In this document: positions 30,439-42,490 of the stretch, piece after piece | Position numbering within the stretch: the first letter of the stretch is position 1 | How the letters are laid out: every line of letters starts with the position of its first letter | DNA from: Magnolia sinica | Taxonomy: Eukaryota; Streptophyta; Magnoliopsida; Magnoliales; Magnoliaceae | DNA length: 64,000 nt | Direction of reading: 5' to 3' | Assembly (NCBI RefSeq): GCF_029962835.1 | Contig: NC_080585.1 | Coordinates: forward strand, 57,461,443-57,525,442 | Translations under genes and position numbers: made by a program | The notes under the pieces: generated by a model | Databases searched by the model: none | What the model saw: the letters and a program-made list of their open reading frames with translations, nothing else | Told to the model about the DNA's origin: nothing

Positions 30439-32629
30439 ATACCGAATCCACGTCCATTCTAGGTATGATTTTACATGATAAGTTGAGCTATACACGTTAG
30501 GGCTAGTAGCTGATCCCACCTTGAACTGGGCTTGGCTCGGTCCGCCAGCTGTACTCAATTCAGTTAGTAGCTCGGGCCAGTTGGTGCCAAGTTTGAGCCT
30601 ATGCGGCATTTTCTCAAACACATGGAGTGCACCTTCATTTTCTCACATATGCAAAACAGAAGTAGCAGTTTACATGTATTTTATCAAACACTCGATAGAC
30701 AACATCAAAATCAAAATTAATGGGTAGTTTTATTATGTAAACTTTTTTTTTCGTGATTTATTTTATATCTATATCTTACTCGCCACCAGCCGATCTTGCG
30801 GAGAATGTATGTCACACCCCAAACTCAGAAACCGGGCTCACAAAATTTCCGATCGCCAAATCCGGTGCTGACAGCCTCTGTAGTACCCTATTCTCGGCTC
30901 CCAGCGTATATACGCCAGATTCCGATCCTGGGATCCTACAAGGAGGATTTTCCAACGTACATTTATCTCGTAATGAGTATAACCACAAGATTACCCAAAT
31001 CACAAAGGCAAACATCATCATCACATATCCACTAATATAATCGTTTGAGTACAATACTGAAAGGGGAATACATATATAAGATAAATCAAAACTCCAGAAG
31101 AACGCTGCACGCTCCAGGCTCAATGCTGCTGCAACCTAACATCACCTGCACGCATCTATCGTGCATAAGCTTGTAGAAAGCTTAGTGGGTAGTGAAAGTG
31201 TGTGCATAAGGTAAGTGTCAAGTAAGCAACATCAGAGTAAGCAGAGTAAGCAGAAATACTGATAAACCCATAATCATACAATATCAGAAACACTAGCAAG
31301 ATCATAAATCATACGAAATCAGAGTAATATGAAAACATACTGATACGCCCATAAATACAAACAGTCTTATCCAGGCTATGCAACGCAGAAATATAATAAA
31401 AACAATATCATATACTGATGAAGCAATGTAGATCAACTATGCAATGCGGAGACAACAAGCCAAATATTAGATGCCGCTGATGTAATGCAATATACAAATC
31501 CTGATGAGTCCACGAATACCGTCAATTGTATCTAGGTCATATAAATGCATAAACATAGTAACCCGAAATGCCATATGTGGCGAATGTAATGCGATATGTG
31601 GTGCGAATGGAATGACCATGCTGGAGTGTGAAGTCGGGATGATAGCACGCAGTATCGCAGGCTATGGGGTCCATCACAAGGGACTTCTATCCAAAGTAGT
31701 CCCATACCTAAATTTGGATAGTCAGACTCAATGTGGTAAACTCCTAATCTCAAGTTAGTCGCGCGCCCCAACCGAAATCCTGGCCATTGCGAAGGCACAC
31801 GTAACAAATAGGTGCACACCACCAACCCGAGTGGATAGTGAATGAATGAATACATGAATGAGTATGCAACTCCTGCTCACTAAACCCACATATCAGTACA
31901 GTTCATCTCTAGGATCATCACCAGGGTTTAGTACACTCCAAATGGCACTGCCGCTCTCCTAGCCGCACGTGAGTGTAAGAAACCTCACTATCCGCCTTGC
32001 CAATAGTCTGTCAATACCTATCCAGCACGTCGATAGCGGACCCATTCACGAGCTGGTCAAACTCAACCTAGTATTGCCCCCTACCCTTGGGCGGGTAAGG
32101 TTACACCCCCTCCCAACCGACCACGACATATTGGGAGACGCGGCCTCCTGGTATTTGGCACTCGAGCGCTCATGTATCCACTCAGTCTCGACGTTGGTGC
32201 GTCTCCTGGCCACGGAGGTTTGGAAATTTTCACCCAGGAACATCTATGGCGCCCGTATGCTAGAACCAAATATTTTCGGTGTCCCATTTAGCCATCCACG
32301 ATATGCCTGTGGAGGCTACGGCCCTGATGTCGCTAGGGCGTACAGTAATCATAATGCGAGATACATGAATCATACAATCCAGTCATGCATCAATCCTACA
32401 CATACCGCGTGCTCATGTGAGATAATCTCTGCCTATCAGGGAGTCTCATAATAACATGCTCAATGACATATGCAATGATCAACCACATCTCATAACAAAC
32501 ATGCAGATGATGCGTATGGGCATGTATCATGATGCTATGCTGTCACATACTCATAACCGGTATCATCAACCGGCATCGACAATCGACCTCGATAATGTGG
32601 ACATTTAACCAACATTGCCCCCAAGGAAT

Positions 32630-34690
32630 GGCCCACATAGAGCCAAATATATTATGGGCCCACTGCCTCACACAAAGGCCTGATATATAACACAGTGGGC
32701 CTTACTCAAGGGACACATATACACAACAGGCGGGCCCTGCTCATGGGCCTCAAATATATGACATGTGGGCCCTACACATGGGTCTTGAATACATCGAATG
32801 GGCCATGCATCATGGGCCATAAATACATCACAATGAGCCTTTCTCATAGGCCTAACATACATCATAATGAGCTCCATAGCCTGGTCCTCAATTGCATCCT
32901 AGTGGGCCTCATTGCATAGGCCTCATATACATCATACTAGGCCTTAAACATGGCCTGAATGCACATCACAACGGTCCTCAAATACGGGCTGCATATACAT
33001 TGCATTGGGCCTCAACAATCGGCCTCAATATTCAGCCTCAATACTCGGAATCGACACTCGAGATCGGCCTCGATAATCGGTACCGATAATCAGCATGTAT
33101 TAACAAGGCGGGGTCTATAGATGGACAACTAATCAACAATAATGTAAAGATCGGCTCTCGGCTGTGGTTATATCAATCCGATAGCACAGAGTCATCTGTC
33201 TATGGTGAATGGGGCCCACTTATTTGGGTTAACCCACGAAGAGAATGGGCCTAACAAGGCCTAAGGGAAGGTTACAATGAGGACATCTAACCATCATTGC
33301 CCATTAATGTGGATATTCAACCAACATTGCTCCCAAGTAGTGACCCATGTAGAGTCAAACATAAGGTGGGCCCAAATATCCAACAGGTGGCCTCAAATAG
33401 TCATCACAGGTGAGCCTTACACATGCAGCACGTGGGCCTACACATCACGGTGGGTCGATAAATTGGGCTGCACCATTAACCTAATATGCACATCACAGTG
33501 AGTCGCATCATTGGGTCGCATCAATGGGCATCAATCCAACAAGTGGGCCACATCAATGAGTCATACTAATGGGCCTTATACACATCATGTCGGGCCTCGA
33601 TAACTGGGCTGGAAACATGTCATAATGGGACACGACATACGGGCCAGAAATTCGTCGCAATGGGCCTCAACCCATGGGCCGAAAATACATCTCTGTGGGC
33701 CTTACCAAATGGGCCATAAACACATCCTAATGGGCCTCAACCATGGGCCTATAACATATTATAACGGGCCTTGCATCAATGAGCTGCACTAATGGGGCTC
33801 ATGCACATCAAGTGGGTTGCATCAATGGGCCGCACAAATGCACAATAGGTAGGCCCTGCACATGCAGCAGATGGGCCCCACTAGATGATTAGTGTGGATA
33901 TAGAATGCATACATCTAGTGGGTCACACATCCCACAGATGGTGTGAGTAAAACATACATTGAGGCTAGCCCTATATGACCTGGACGGTTAGGGTGGAACA
34001 TATAAGGTGAGCTCTGCTCATGGGTTCCAAATACATTATAATGGGCCTCATCCCATGGGCCATAATTGCATCACCACAAGCCACCTACGTGGGCCTCATT
34101 TACAACATAATGGGCCTCTCGCACGGGTCAAAATACATCACAATAAGCTGCAACGATGGGCCTTATATATATCAAGTGAGCCGCATCAATAGGCCGCACT
34201 AATGGGCCTCATAAACATCAAGGTGGGCCGCATCACATGGACCGCACCAACGGACCAACATGCATCAAAGGGGGCCACATCATATGGACCGCACCAATGG
34301 ACCTCATATACACAACAGGTGGGCCCTACTCGCGGGCCTCAAATATACAACACGTGGACCCTACACATAGGTCTCGAATGCATCAAATGGGCCACGTATC
34401 TGGGTCTTGAATATATTAAATGGGTCACGCATCATGGGCCTTATACATAGCACAATGGGCCTTGCCCATAGGCCTAATACGTATCATAATGGGCCTTACC
34501 CATGGGCCTCAGATTCAAGCAGGTGGGCCCCATCATATGGGCCTCAAATATACATTATCAGTGGGCCTAAAATATAAATTACAGGTGGGCCTCCAATCGG
34601 CTGAAAATATATCACAATGGGTCTTATCAAATGGGCCACAACTACATAACAAGTGGGCCCTGCACATGACCCTCAAAATATTAAGTCGAC
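32630..34690. repeat. ATGGGCC-rich degenerate minisatellite array in unit A
   Basis: Dozens of loosely periodic (about 28-35 base) modules combine ATGGGCC with a TACATCACA-like word. Both partner order and spacing vary. The array is GC-skewed and gives spurious open frames rich in Gly-Pro or His-Met-Gly. Unit B has the same array, split in two by a different satellite. Confidence 0.85.
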
Positions 34691-35136
34691 AGATCATCTA
34701 TACCATACCATGGCAAAATTGCACGGTGTGGCCCACCGTGATGTATTTTGAGATCCAACCTATTCATAAATTAACATATGGATAGATGAAGTGAAAACAA
34801 ATATCAACTTAATTGGAAACTACTGTGGCCCCTTAGGAATTTTGAACGGTGGATGACGCTGTCCACTATTTAAATGGTGGAGTCCACTTGAACTTTGGGA
34901 TCTGACTCACTCATTTTCCCATGCCATAAAATGATCTCACAGGTGGTTGGACAGTATGGATACAGCGTGTGCATTATGGTGGGCTCCACCGTCCAAACAG
35001 TGGACGGTGTAGAAATACATACATCAATGTGGGGTCTGCGGCCTACTACTGTCAAGAGGAGCAACAATATAGCTGATGTTCATGCAGCTTGCTGCACTTA
35101 AAAAGGCAGAGGTGGGTCCAACGTAGGGCCCACCAT

Positions 35137-35206
35137 CATATATATATATTATATAATATAATATATAATATATATAATATAATATAACACACACACACAC
35201 ACACAC
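35137..35206. repeat. TA-rich and (CA)n low-complexity tract
   Basis: A TATA/ATAATATA tract followed by a CA run of about 22 bases. A pure (TA)n run also lies at 35828-35872. Confidence 0.9.
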
Positions 35207-35824
35207 ATATACACATCAACGTGTATTCCACACGTGGGGTGGGTTAAAACCCACATATCATGGTGCGCTCCGCACCAGCATATGGACGATCTGAAGCAAT
35301 TCAAGGTGGGTCCCATAGAATTTGGTGACGTCAACTGCTGGTGGGACCTACCCTAACGTTAATTTGTACCCAACCTGTTGGCAGGGTCACATAGACCTAG
35401 GGCCTACCACAATGTTTGTATGCCAACCAAACTGTTCATAAGGTCACGTGGACTAGGGGGCCCATTGTAATATTTATTTGTCATCCAAACTGACCAGGGG
35501 CCCACTGTAATGTGGTTCGCAAATTCAGCCCACCCATTATATGTGTCCCACTTGGCTGAGGGTTCAGACCAAGTTTCAGCTGCATCTAAATTTCAGGTAG
35601 GCGCCACTGAGTGATTTTATATGTTTTAGGCATGTCCTCACATGATTTTAGATGGTATGACCCACCTGAGTTCCGTATACGGCTGATTTTTGGCGGGGGG
35701 CCACTGCTTTAAGGGCCCACCCAATGCACGGCGCTGATGTTCAAAACGCATCACGGTGGGGCCCACAACTGGGGCCGTGAGTCCCAGCCCGTCCGTCCGC
35801 CGCCCACCAGCGCAGGAGATATGG

Positions 35825-35874
<50 letters not shown>

Positions 35875-36490
35875 ATTTAAATCTGTTTTTCTATAGATTT
35901 TCCTAGATGGGGCCTGCGTATGAAAAATCCAACCCGACCACTGGGTTCTACGGCCCCAAATCGACCTAATAAGACCAATATACGACATGTTTTCCATGAA
36001 TAGAAGAATCACGGTGGTTTTAATGGCAATACCACTATTTCCTATGGTATGGCCCGCTTGATTGTCATATCGGTCTCAAATTTTGGCTCAACGCCTAAAA
36101 TAGGCTAAGAAATGGGATGGACGGTGTAGATTAGTTCTATACATCAAGGTGGGGCCTGTATGAGTGACCCACCCTAAACTTTAAAAAGTAATGCATATAT
36201 ATATAGTTGTTAGTACACGCCCATGCCAGTACACACACTTCACGTTAGCCACCCTCACGTCTAGTGTCCCTGGACGCTGGACAGCATGGATAAACACAGT
36301 GGTGGGTCCCACGCGGATGTGGTCCACATTTCATCAAGGTGGGTCCTCACATGAATGTGGCCCACCTGATTTAAATCAATCTGATACTTATGTGTTTCCA
36401 CCGCCATAAGGTAGGGTCCACATGACTTGGACGGTTTGGATAAAACATACATCAATGTGGGGTTCATCCAAGTGGGCCATACATCACACA

Positions 36491-36498
<8 letters not shown>

Positions 36499-36545
<47 letters not shown>
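36499..36545. repeat. (GA)n microsatellite in unit A
   Basis: A GA run preceding AAGCACCCACCT. Unit B has shorter GA runs at the matching place (43914-43931 and 43960-43974), also followed by AAGCACCCACCT. Confidence 0.95.
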
Positions 36546-36547
<2 letters not shown>

Positions 36548-37194
36548 CACCCACCTTAGATCTTGGACTTCTTCTTCCACCAATGTGATCTAGAGCTCCA
36601 AGGGAACAAGATTCAATGGTTGGGATTGATTTTGGAGGGTTGCATTTGGGGAGTGGAAAGCATGCAAAAGGGTTGGAAATGGAGAGCTCTCATGGACGTG
36701 GGGAGCTTCCTCTTGTTAGGAAATAAGAAAGAAAGAGGGAGGGAGAGAGATAAGAGAGAGAGAGAGATGTGATGACAATTAATGAGTTTGACTTATGGGG
36801 AAAAGGGAAGGGGTGGTTGCTTGTAAGGGGTTAAGGCTAAGGGTACGGTAGGGTGATGTCACCCCTAGGGTGACATCATAGTAATTATGTTTCTAGGGAA
36901 GTACAATAACAGGGATAGGTGGGTCTCACGATCAAGCGATCAACGGCCGAGATAATGCACGATCGGATCTCATAATCTGAGCGTCGCATTGTCGCACAAG
37001 ACGCGTCGTCGGAACCGCGGTGATGGCGCGGTCGCAATGACATAGGTCTCATTTTGAGCCGGCTCAGGTTTACAGGATATGACTCAAGAGCGTGCGCCAA
37101 TGCTATCTACACGTCGCGGATCGTCGAAATTCGACTGGGAGGACCGCGGAAGTTTATGGAATGGTACGGGCTAGGATACGGGTCTTACAATGTA

Positions 37195-38574
37195 TGCACC
37201 TGAAACAACACTTTGTTGAGTCATTTAATCAAACACTTGGTGAGCAACATCAATATCAAAATAACTGAGTCACCGAATTGATTTAATCCGAGTTCGATTC
37301 TAGTTGAGGTTCAATCCGAGTCGATTCGAGCTTGGACAAGCTTGAACTCGGCTCGAAATTTTTTTGAGCTCCAAAAATCAGCTCGACTCAGCTCGAACTT
37401 AGTTTTGAACCAAGTCAAATCGAGCCTTTTCAAGTCGAGTCGAGCAAGTTAACCGAGCTAACTCGGTTCATGCACAGCTCTAATGGTATGGCCCATCTGA
37501 ATTTTGGACTGAGCTGAGAACCGAGATGCACGTTATGGATGAATCATATGTCATTAAAACATCAAGTTGACCACACGTCTACTGGTACATTAAGCTAAGG
37601 CAGAAATATGTTGGGTTTTTTCAAAATAAAATTTTAAAAAAAAACTTATAAAAGAGAATTTAGAAAAAGGGTTATGGCTTTTGGTGATTGTTGCTCACCA
37701 TTCATTTGTGAATGTTGGTGCCTCTTGGTAAATGAAGCATCATTTGAATTCAAAATGGTGATGAAAATATGTCATCAATGGTGGAGAGATGTCATTGTTG
37801 AAAAGACACCATGGAGAATATGCCTTTCCATGAAAAGGATCTTAAAGCATCTCTTGTGTTTCTATATAAACCCATCTTTAGGTCAATCCAAAAATAACAA
37901 TTCCAACAATCTCCTATCCATCTTCTTCTTCTTCTTCTTCTCCATTTTCAGTTTTGAATGTTTTTTGAAAAGTTAAAGTTTTCAGGCACTAAATTGCAAA
38001 TAGTTTTTCAGAGAGAAAATTGCAAATAGTTTTTAGGGGTTAAATTGTAACAACACAGAAGTCAGGGGTATACGCTGTAAAAGTGTGTTCAAGGTATGGT
38101 TTTTCAGTTTTGCAAGCTGAAGCCTACATTTCTCCGATCTTGGAGAAGAGACTTATTGTATCCTGGAGACGAATTTACTGTAACCCTCTTGCAAATTGGT
38201 TTAATCACCAGTAGGGTGTGAATATCATCTTAAAGATAGCGACATCGTAACGCGCCTTAAACCTATCTTTAAGTGATTAGTTTTTATCTCTTCGCCACAA
38301 ACCTAGCAAAATATTTGTATTGCATCCGGTCTCTAATGGAAGCACAACAAAGATACATGCACAACACGATAAAGTAAAATAGTTTAATATTTTAATAATT
38401 ATAAATTATAAATATATCACATGATTCAATATATTGTATTCTTTTGGCCGAACAATCTATCACATGTGTGAAGCATCCAAGCCATGAGAAATGTAAACTA
38501 CACTGTAAAGATAGTCGGAGGCAAAAAAAAAAAAAAAAAAACCTATTGGCTGAAGATTTTGATAGTTGGAACGT
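37195..38574. other. Spacer between units A and B
   Basis: 1.4 kb with a partial CTCGACTCG-type MITE at 37258-37489 and a possible old Copia-type solo LTR at 37609-38349. CTT and poly-A runs lie at 37920-37945 and 38523-38541. No host gene. Confidence 0.55.
37609..38349 (+). mobile_element. Possible old Copia-type solo LTR
   Basis: It starts TGTTGGGTTT and ends GCACAACA (inverted TGTTG/CAACA), about 740 bases, with a TATA-like CTATATAAA at 37862. The 5-bp flanks (AAATA and AAGAT) do not match well, and there is no coding sequence, so this is a weak call. Confidence 0.3.
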
Positions 38575-39137
38575 GTAGTTGTCACGCCCCAAACCCGGAA
38601 ATCGGATTCACAGGAATCCCGATTGCCAAATCTGGTGCCAACAGCCTCCGTAGTATCCCATTCTCGGCTCCTAGTGTCCAAACGCTAGATTTCCGATCCT
38701 GGGATCCTACAAGGAGGATTTTTTTTTTCAAAGTACATTTAACTCATAATAAGCATAACCATAAAATTACCCAATTCACAAAGGCAACATTATCATCACA
38801 TATCCACTAATATAATCATTTGAGTACAATGCTAAAAGGAAATACATAAATCGAAAATCAAGCTCCAGAAGGTCGCTGCACGCTTCCAAGCTCAACACTG
38901 CGGCAACATAACATCACCTGCACGCATCTATCGTGCATAAGCTTATAGAAAGCTTAGAGGGTGGTGTAAGTGTGTGCATAAGGTAAGTGCCAAGAAAGCA
39001 ATATCAGAGTAATCAGAGTAAGTGAAAATACTGATAAACCCATAATCATACTATATCAGAAACACTAGCAAGATCATAAATCATACGAAATCAGAGGAAT
39101 GCGAAAACATGCTGATAGGCCCATGAATACCATCAGT

Positions 39138-39343
39138 CTTATCCAGGCTATACGACGCAGAAATATAATAAAAACAATATCATATACTGATGAAGCAATG
39201 TAGATCAACTATGCAATGCAGAGACAACAAGCCAAATATCCTTATCCAGGCTATACGACGCAGAAATATAATAAAAACAATATCATATACTGATGAAGCA
39301 ATGTAGATTAATTATGCAATGCGGAGACAACAAGCCAAATATC
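39138..39343. repeat. 103-bp tandem duplication in unit B
   Basis: 39138-39240 and 39241-39343 both start CTTATCCAGGCTATACGACG and run to GCCAAATATC with few differences. Unit A has the segment once (from about 31371). Confidence 0.9.
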
Positions 39344-40789
39344 AGATGCCGCTGATGCAATGCAATATACAAATCCTGATGAGTCCACGAATACCGTCAG
39401 TTGTATCTAGGTCATATAAATGCATAAACATAGTAACCCGAAATGTCATATGCGTCGGATGTAATGCGATATGTGGTGCGAATGGAATGACCATGCTGGA
39501 GTGTGAAGTCGGGATGATAGTACGTAGTATCGCAGGTCACGGGGTCCATCACAAGGGACTTCTATCCAAACCATTCCCATACCTAAATTTGGATAGTCAG
39601 ACTCAATGTGATAAACTCCTGATCTCAGGTTAGTCGTGCGCCCAACCGAAATCCTGGTCATGCGAATGTACACGTAACAAATGGTTGCGCACCATCCGCC
39701 CGAGTGGATAGTGAATGAATGAATGAATGAGTATGCAATACCTGCTCAATAAGTCCACATATCAGTACGGTTCCTCTCTGAAAAATCACCGGGGTCTATT
39801 ACACTCCAAACCAGATTGCCGCCCCATCGCGCGCAACAAGGTGAGTGGAAGAGACCTCACTATCCGCCTGCCAATATCGGGCCCGGCTCGTCGATAGCGG
39901 ACCCATTCCTCGAGCTGGTCAGACTCAGCCTAGCATTGCCCCCTCCTCTCGGGCAGGTAAGGCCGTACCCCCTTCCAACCGACCACGACACAGTGGGAGA
40001 CGCGGCCTAACGGTATATGGCCCTCATGCGCTCATGCATCCACTCGGTTTAGACGTTGGAGCAACCTCTGGAACCAAGAGGGTTTAGAGACTTTCACCCA
40101 GGGATATCTATAGCACCCTATGTAGAACAGATTTCCGGTGTCCTGTCTGGCCATCCACGATATGCCTGTGGAGGCTACAACCCTGATGTCGCTAGGGCTC
40201 ACAATGCAAGATGCATGAGTCATACAATCCAGTCATGCATCAACTCTGTGCATACCGTGCGCTCATGTGAGATAACTTCCGCCTATCAGGGAGTCTCATA
40301 ACAATCTGCCTAATGAAATATGCAATGGTCAACCACATCTCATAACAAACATGCAGATGATGCGTATGGGCATGCATCATGATGCTATGCAGTCACATAC
40401 TCATAATCGGTATCAATGACCGGCATCGACAATCGACCTCGATAATGTGGACATTTAACCAACATTGCCCCTGAGGAATGGCCCTCATAGATCCTAACAT
40501 ATAATGGACCCATGACCTCTCACAAGGGTTAAATATACAACACCATGGGCCTCACTCAAGAGCCATATATACACAACAGGTGGGCCCTGCTCATGGGTTT
40601 CAAATATATGACCTCTGGGCCCTACACATGGGTCACGAATACATCAAATGCGTCATATATTCTGGGCCTAATACATATCACAATGGCCTTGCCCATAGGC
40701 CACGAATACACCACAACGGGCCTTGCCCATGGGCTATGAATATATCACATTAGACCTCAACTACGGTTCACATATACATCATAAAGGTC

Positions 40790-41560
40790 TCGACAATCGG
40801 AATCGGCTTTGATACTCGATCTCAACAATCGGGATCGGTCGATAATCAGAATCGGTAAATCGGTCACGATAATCAGCCTCGATCGCTAATCAGAATCGGC
40901 AAATCGGTCACAACAATCGGATAGATCGATAATCAGAATCGGTAAATCGGTCACGATAACTGGGATCGATCGATAATCAAAGTCAGTAAATCGGTCACGA
41001 TAATCAGCCTCGATCACTAATCAGAATCTGTAAATCGGTCACGACAATCGGATCGATCGATAATCAGAATCGGCAAATCGGTCACGACAATCGGATCAAT
41101 CGATAATCAGAATCGGTAAATCGGTCACGATAACTGGGATCGATCGATAATCAAAGTCAGTAAATCGGTCATGATAATCAGCCTCGATCGCTAATCAGAA
41201 TTGGTAAATCGGTCACGACAATCGGATCGATCGATAATCAGAATCGGCAAATCGGTCACGACAACTGGATCAATCGATAATCAGAATCGACAAATCGGTC
41301 ACAACAATCGGATCAATCGATAATCAGAATCGGCAAATCGGTCACAACAATCAGATAGATCGGTAATCAGAATCGGTAAATCGGTCATGATAACTGGAAT
41401 CGATCGATAATCAAAGTCAGTAAATCGGTCACGATAATCAGCCTCGATCGCTAATCAGAATCGGTAAATCGGTCACGACAATCGGATCGATCGATAATCA
41501 GAATCGGCAAATCGGTCACGACAACTGGATCAATCAATAATCATAATCAGTAAACAAGAC
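40790..41560. repeat. Satellite-like array, ~43-bp unit, in unit B
   Basis: About 17-18 copies of a unit containing AAATCGGTCACGACAATCGG and then TCGATAATCAGAATCGG. Variants alternate (CGACAATCGGAT against CGATAACTGGGATC or CGATAATCAGCCTC), which suggests a higher-order pattern. Unit A holds only a few degenerate TCGGCCTCGATAATCGG modules at 33010-33095, so the array grew after the two copies parted. Confidence 0.9.
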
Positions 41561-41599
41561 CTAAGGGAAGGTCACAATGTGGACATCCAACCATCATTG

Positions 41600-42490
41600 C
41601 CCATCAATGTCGTCATTTAACCAACATTGCTCCCAAGGAGTGGCCCACATAGAGCCATACGCATAGTGGGCCCATGACCTTACATAAGGGCCTAATATAC
41701 ATCGCCATGGGCCTCACTCATGGGCCACAAGTGTATCACAATGGGCCACGCCCATGGGCCTCGAGTACATCACAATGGGCTGGAAAATACATGTCATTGG
41801 GCCTTACTAAATGGGCCGAAAATACATCAAAATGGGTCACGACTTATAGCTTAAATACATCTCCATGGGCCATGACCCATGGGCCTTAGTACATCATGAT
41901 GGGTCGCAACCCATGGGCCTCAAATACATCAAGTGGGCCGCATCGACGGACCGCACCAACGGGCCTCATATACACAAAGGTGGGCCCTGCACATGGGCCT
42001 TAAATATATAACATGTGGACCCTCCACATGGGCCTTATATACATCAAGTGGGCTGCAACAACGGACCATAAACAAATCAAAGGTGGGTCTCACAGATGGG
42101 CCACAAACATATCAAAGGTGGGCCTCACAGATGGGCCACAAACATATCAAAGGTGGGTCTCACAGATGGGCCATAACTACATCAAGATGGGCCTCATACA
42201 CATACCAAGGTGGGCCTCAATGGACGGCCATAAATAAATCAAAATGGGCCCCATAAATATACCAAGGTGGGCCTCAACAACGGGTCTGATATACATCAAG
42301 GTGGGCCTCAATAACGAGCCTTGTATACATCACAATGGGTCTCAACCCACGGGCCCCAAATACATCACAATGGGCCTCAACCCATGGGCCCTAATACATC
42401 ACAATGGGCCACATCACATGGGCTTTATATATCTCAAATGGACCACACCAATTGGGCCCCATGCATACCAAATGGGCCACACCCAAATAT
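41600..42490. repeat. ATGGGCC-rich array, second block in unit B
   Basis: Same module type as 32630-34690, with a cleaner stretch at 42070-42175 where GGTGGGYCTCACAGATGGGC is repeated three times at ~51-bp spacing. A first block is at 40490-40760. Confidence 0.85.

Larger units (their letters stand above)
25152..30804. other. Intergenic repeat region
   Basis: No host gene is visible. The stretch is a mosaic of GGGCCCACC/TGATGTATG repeats (for example 25150-25210, 26460-26525, 28240-28400), two SINEs, foldbacks, a GA run at 26599-26650, an A-rich run near 27040, and the hAT-like MITE. 26390-26525 is a relative of the CACTA insertion site. Sequence from 26890 to 27950 shows nothing I can name. 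Confidence 0.6.
30805..37194 (-). mobile_element. 6.4-kb TG...CA unit A, probable giant solo LTR
   Basis: The body (30810-37189) starts TGTCACACCCCAAAC and ends GGGTCTTACA, with ATGTA on both sides (30805-30809 and 37190-37194). Read on the minus strand it begins TGTAAGACCCG and ends GGGGTGTGACA, termini I associate with Tekay/Del-type chromovirus LTRs. No internal LTR pair, primer site or gene is visible, so a solo LTR left by recombination is the simplest reading; a non-coding LARD-type unit is the alternative. The inside holds an ATGGGCC array, pieces of the GGGCCCACC foldback family, TA and GA runs, and a SINE fragment. Confidence 0.7.

Noticed and set aside
31969-32451. A 160-codon open frame in unit A
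   Set aside because: The matching part of unit B does not keep the frame, and no domain is recognisable.
37674-37976. A 100-codon open frame with a poly-Phe stretch
   Set aside because: It ends in a CTT microsatellite and spans a TATA-like site of a possible old LTR; nothing supports a gene.
40790-41560. Regular repeats with variable words between, superficially like a CRISPR array
   Set aside because: The spacers are themselves variants of the same module, units are head-to-tail at ~43 bp, and the context is a plant LTR-like unit.
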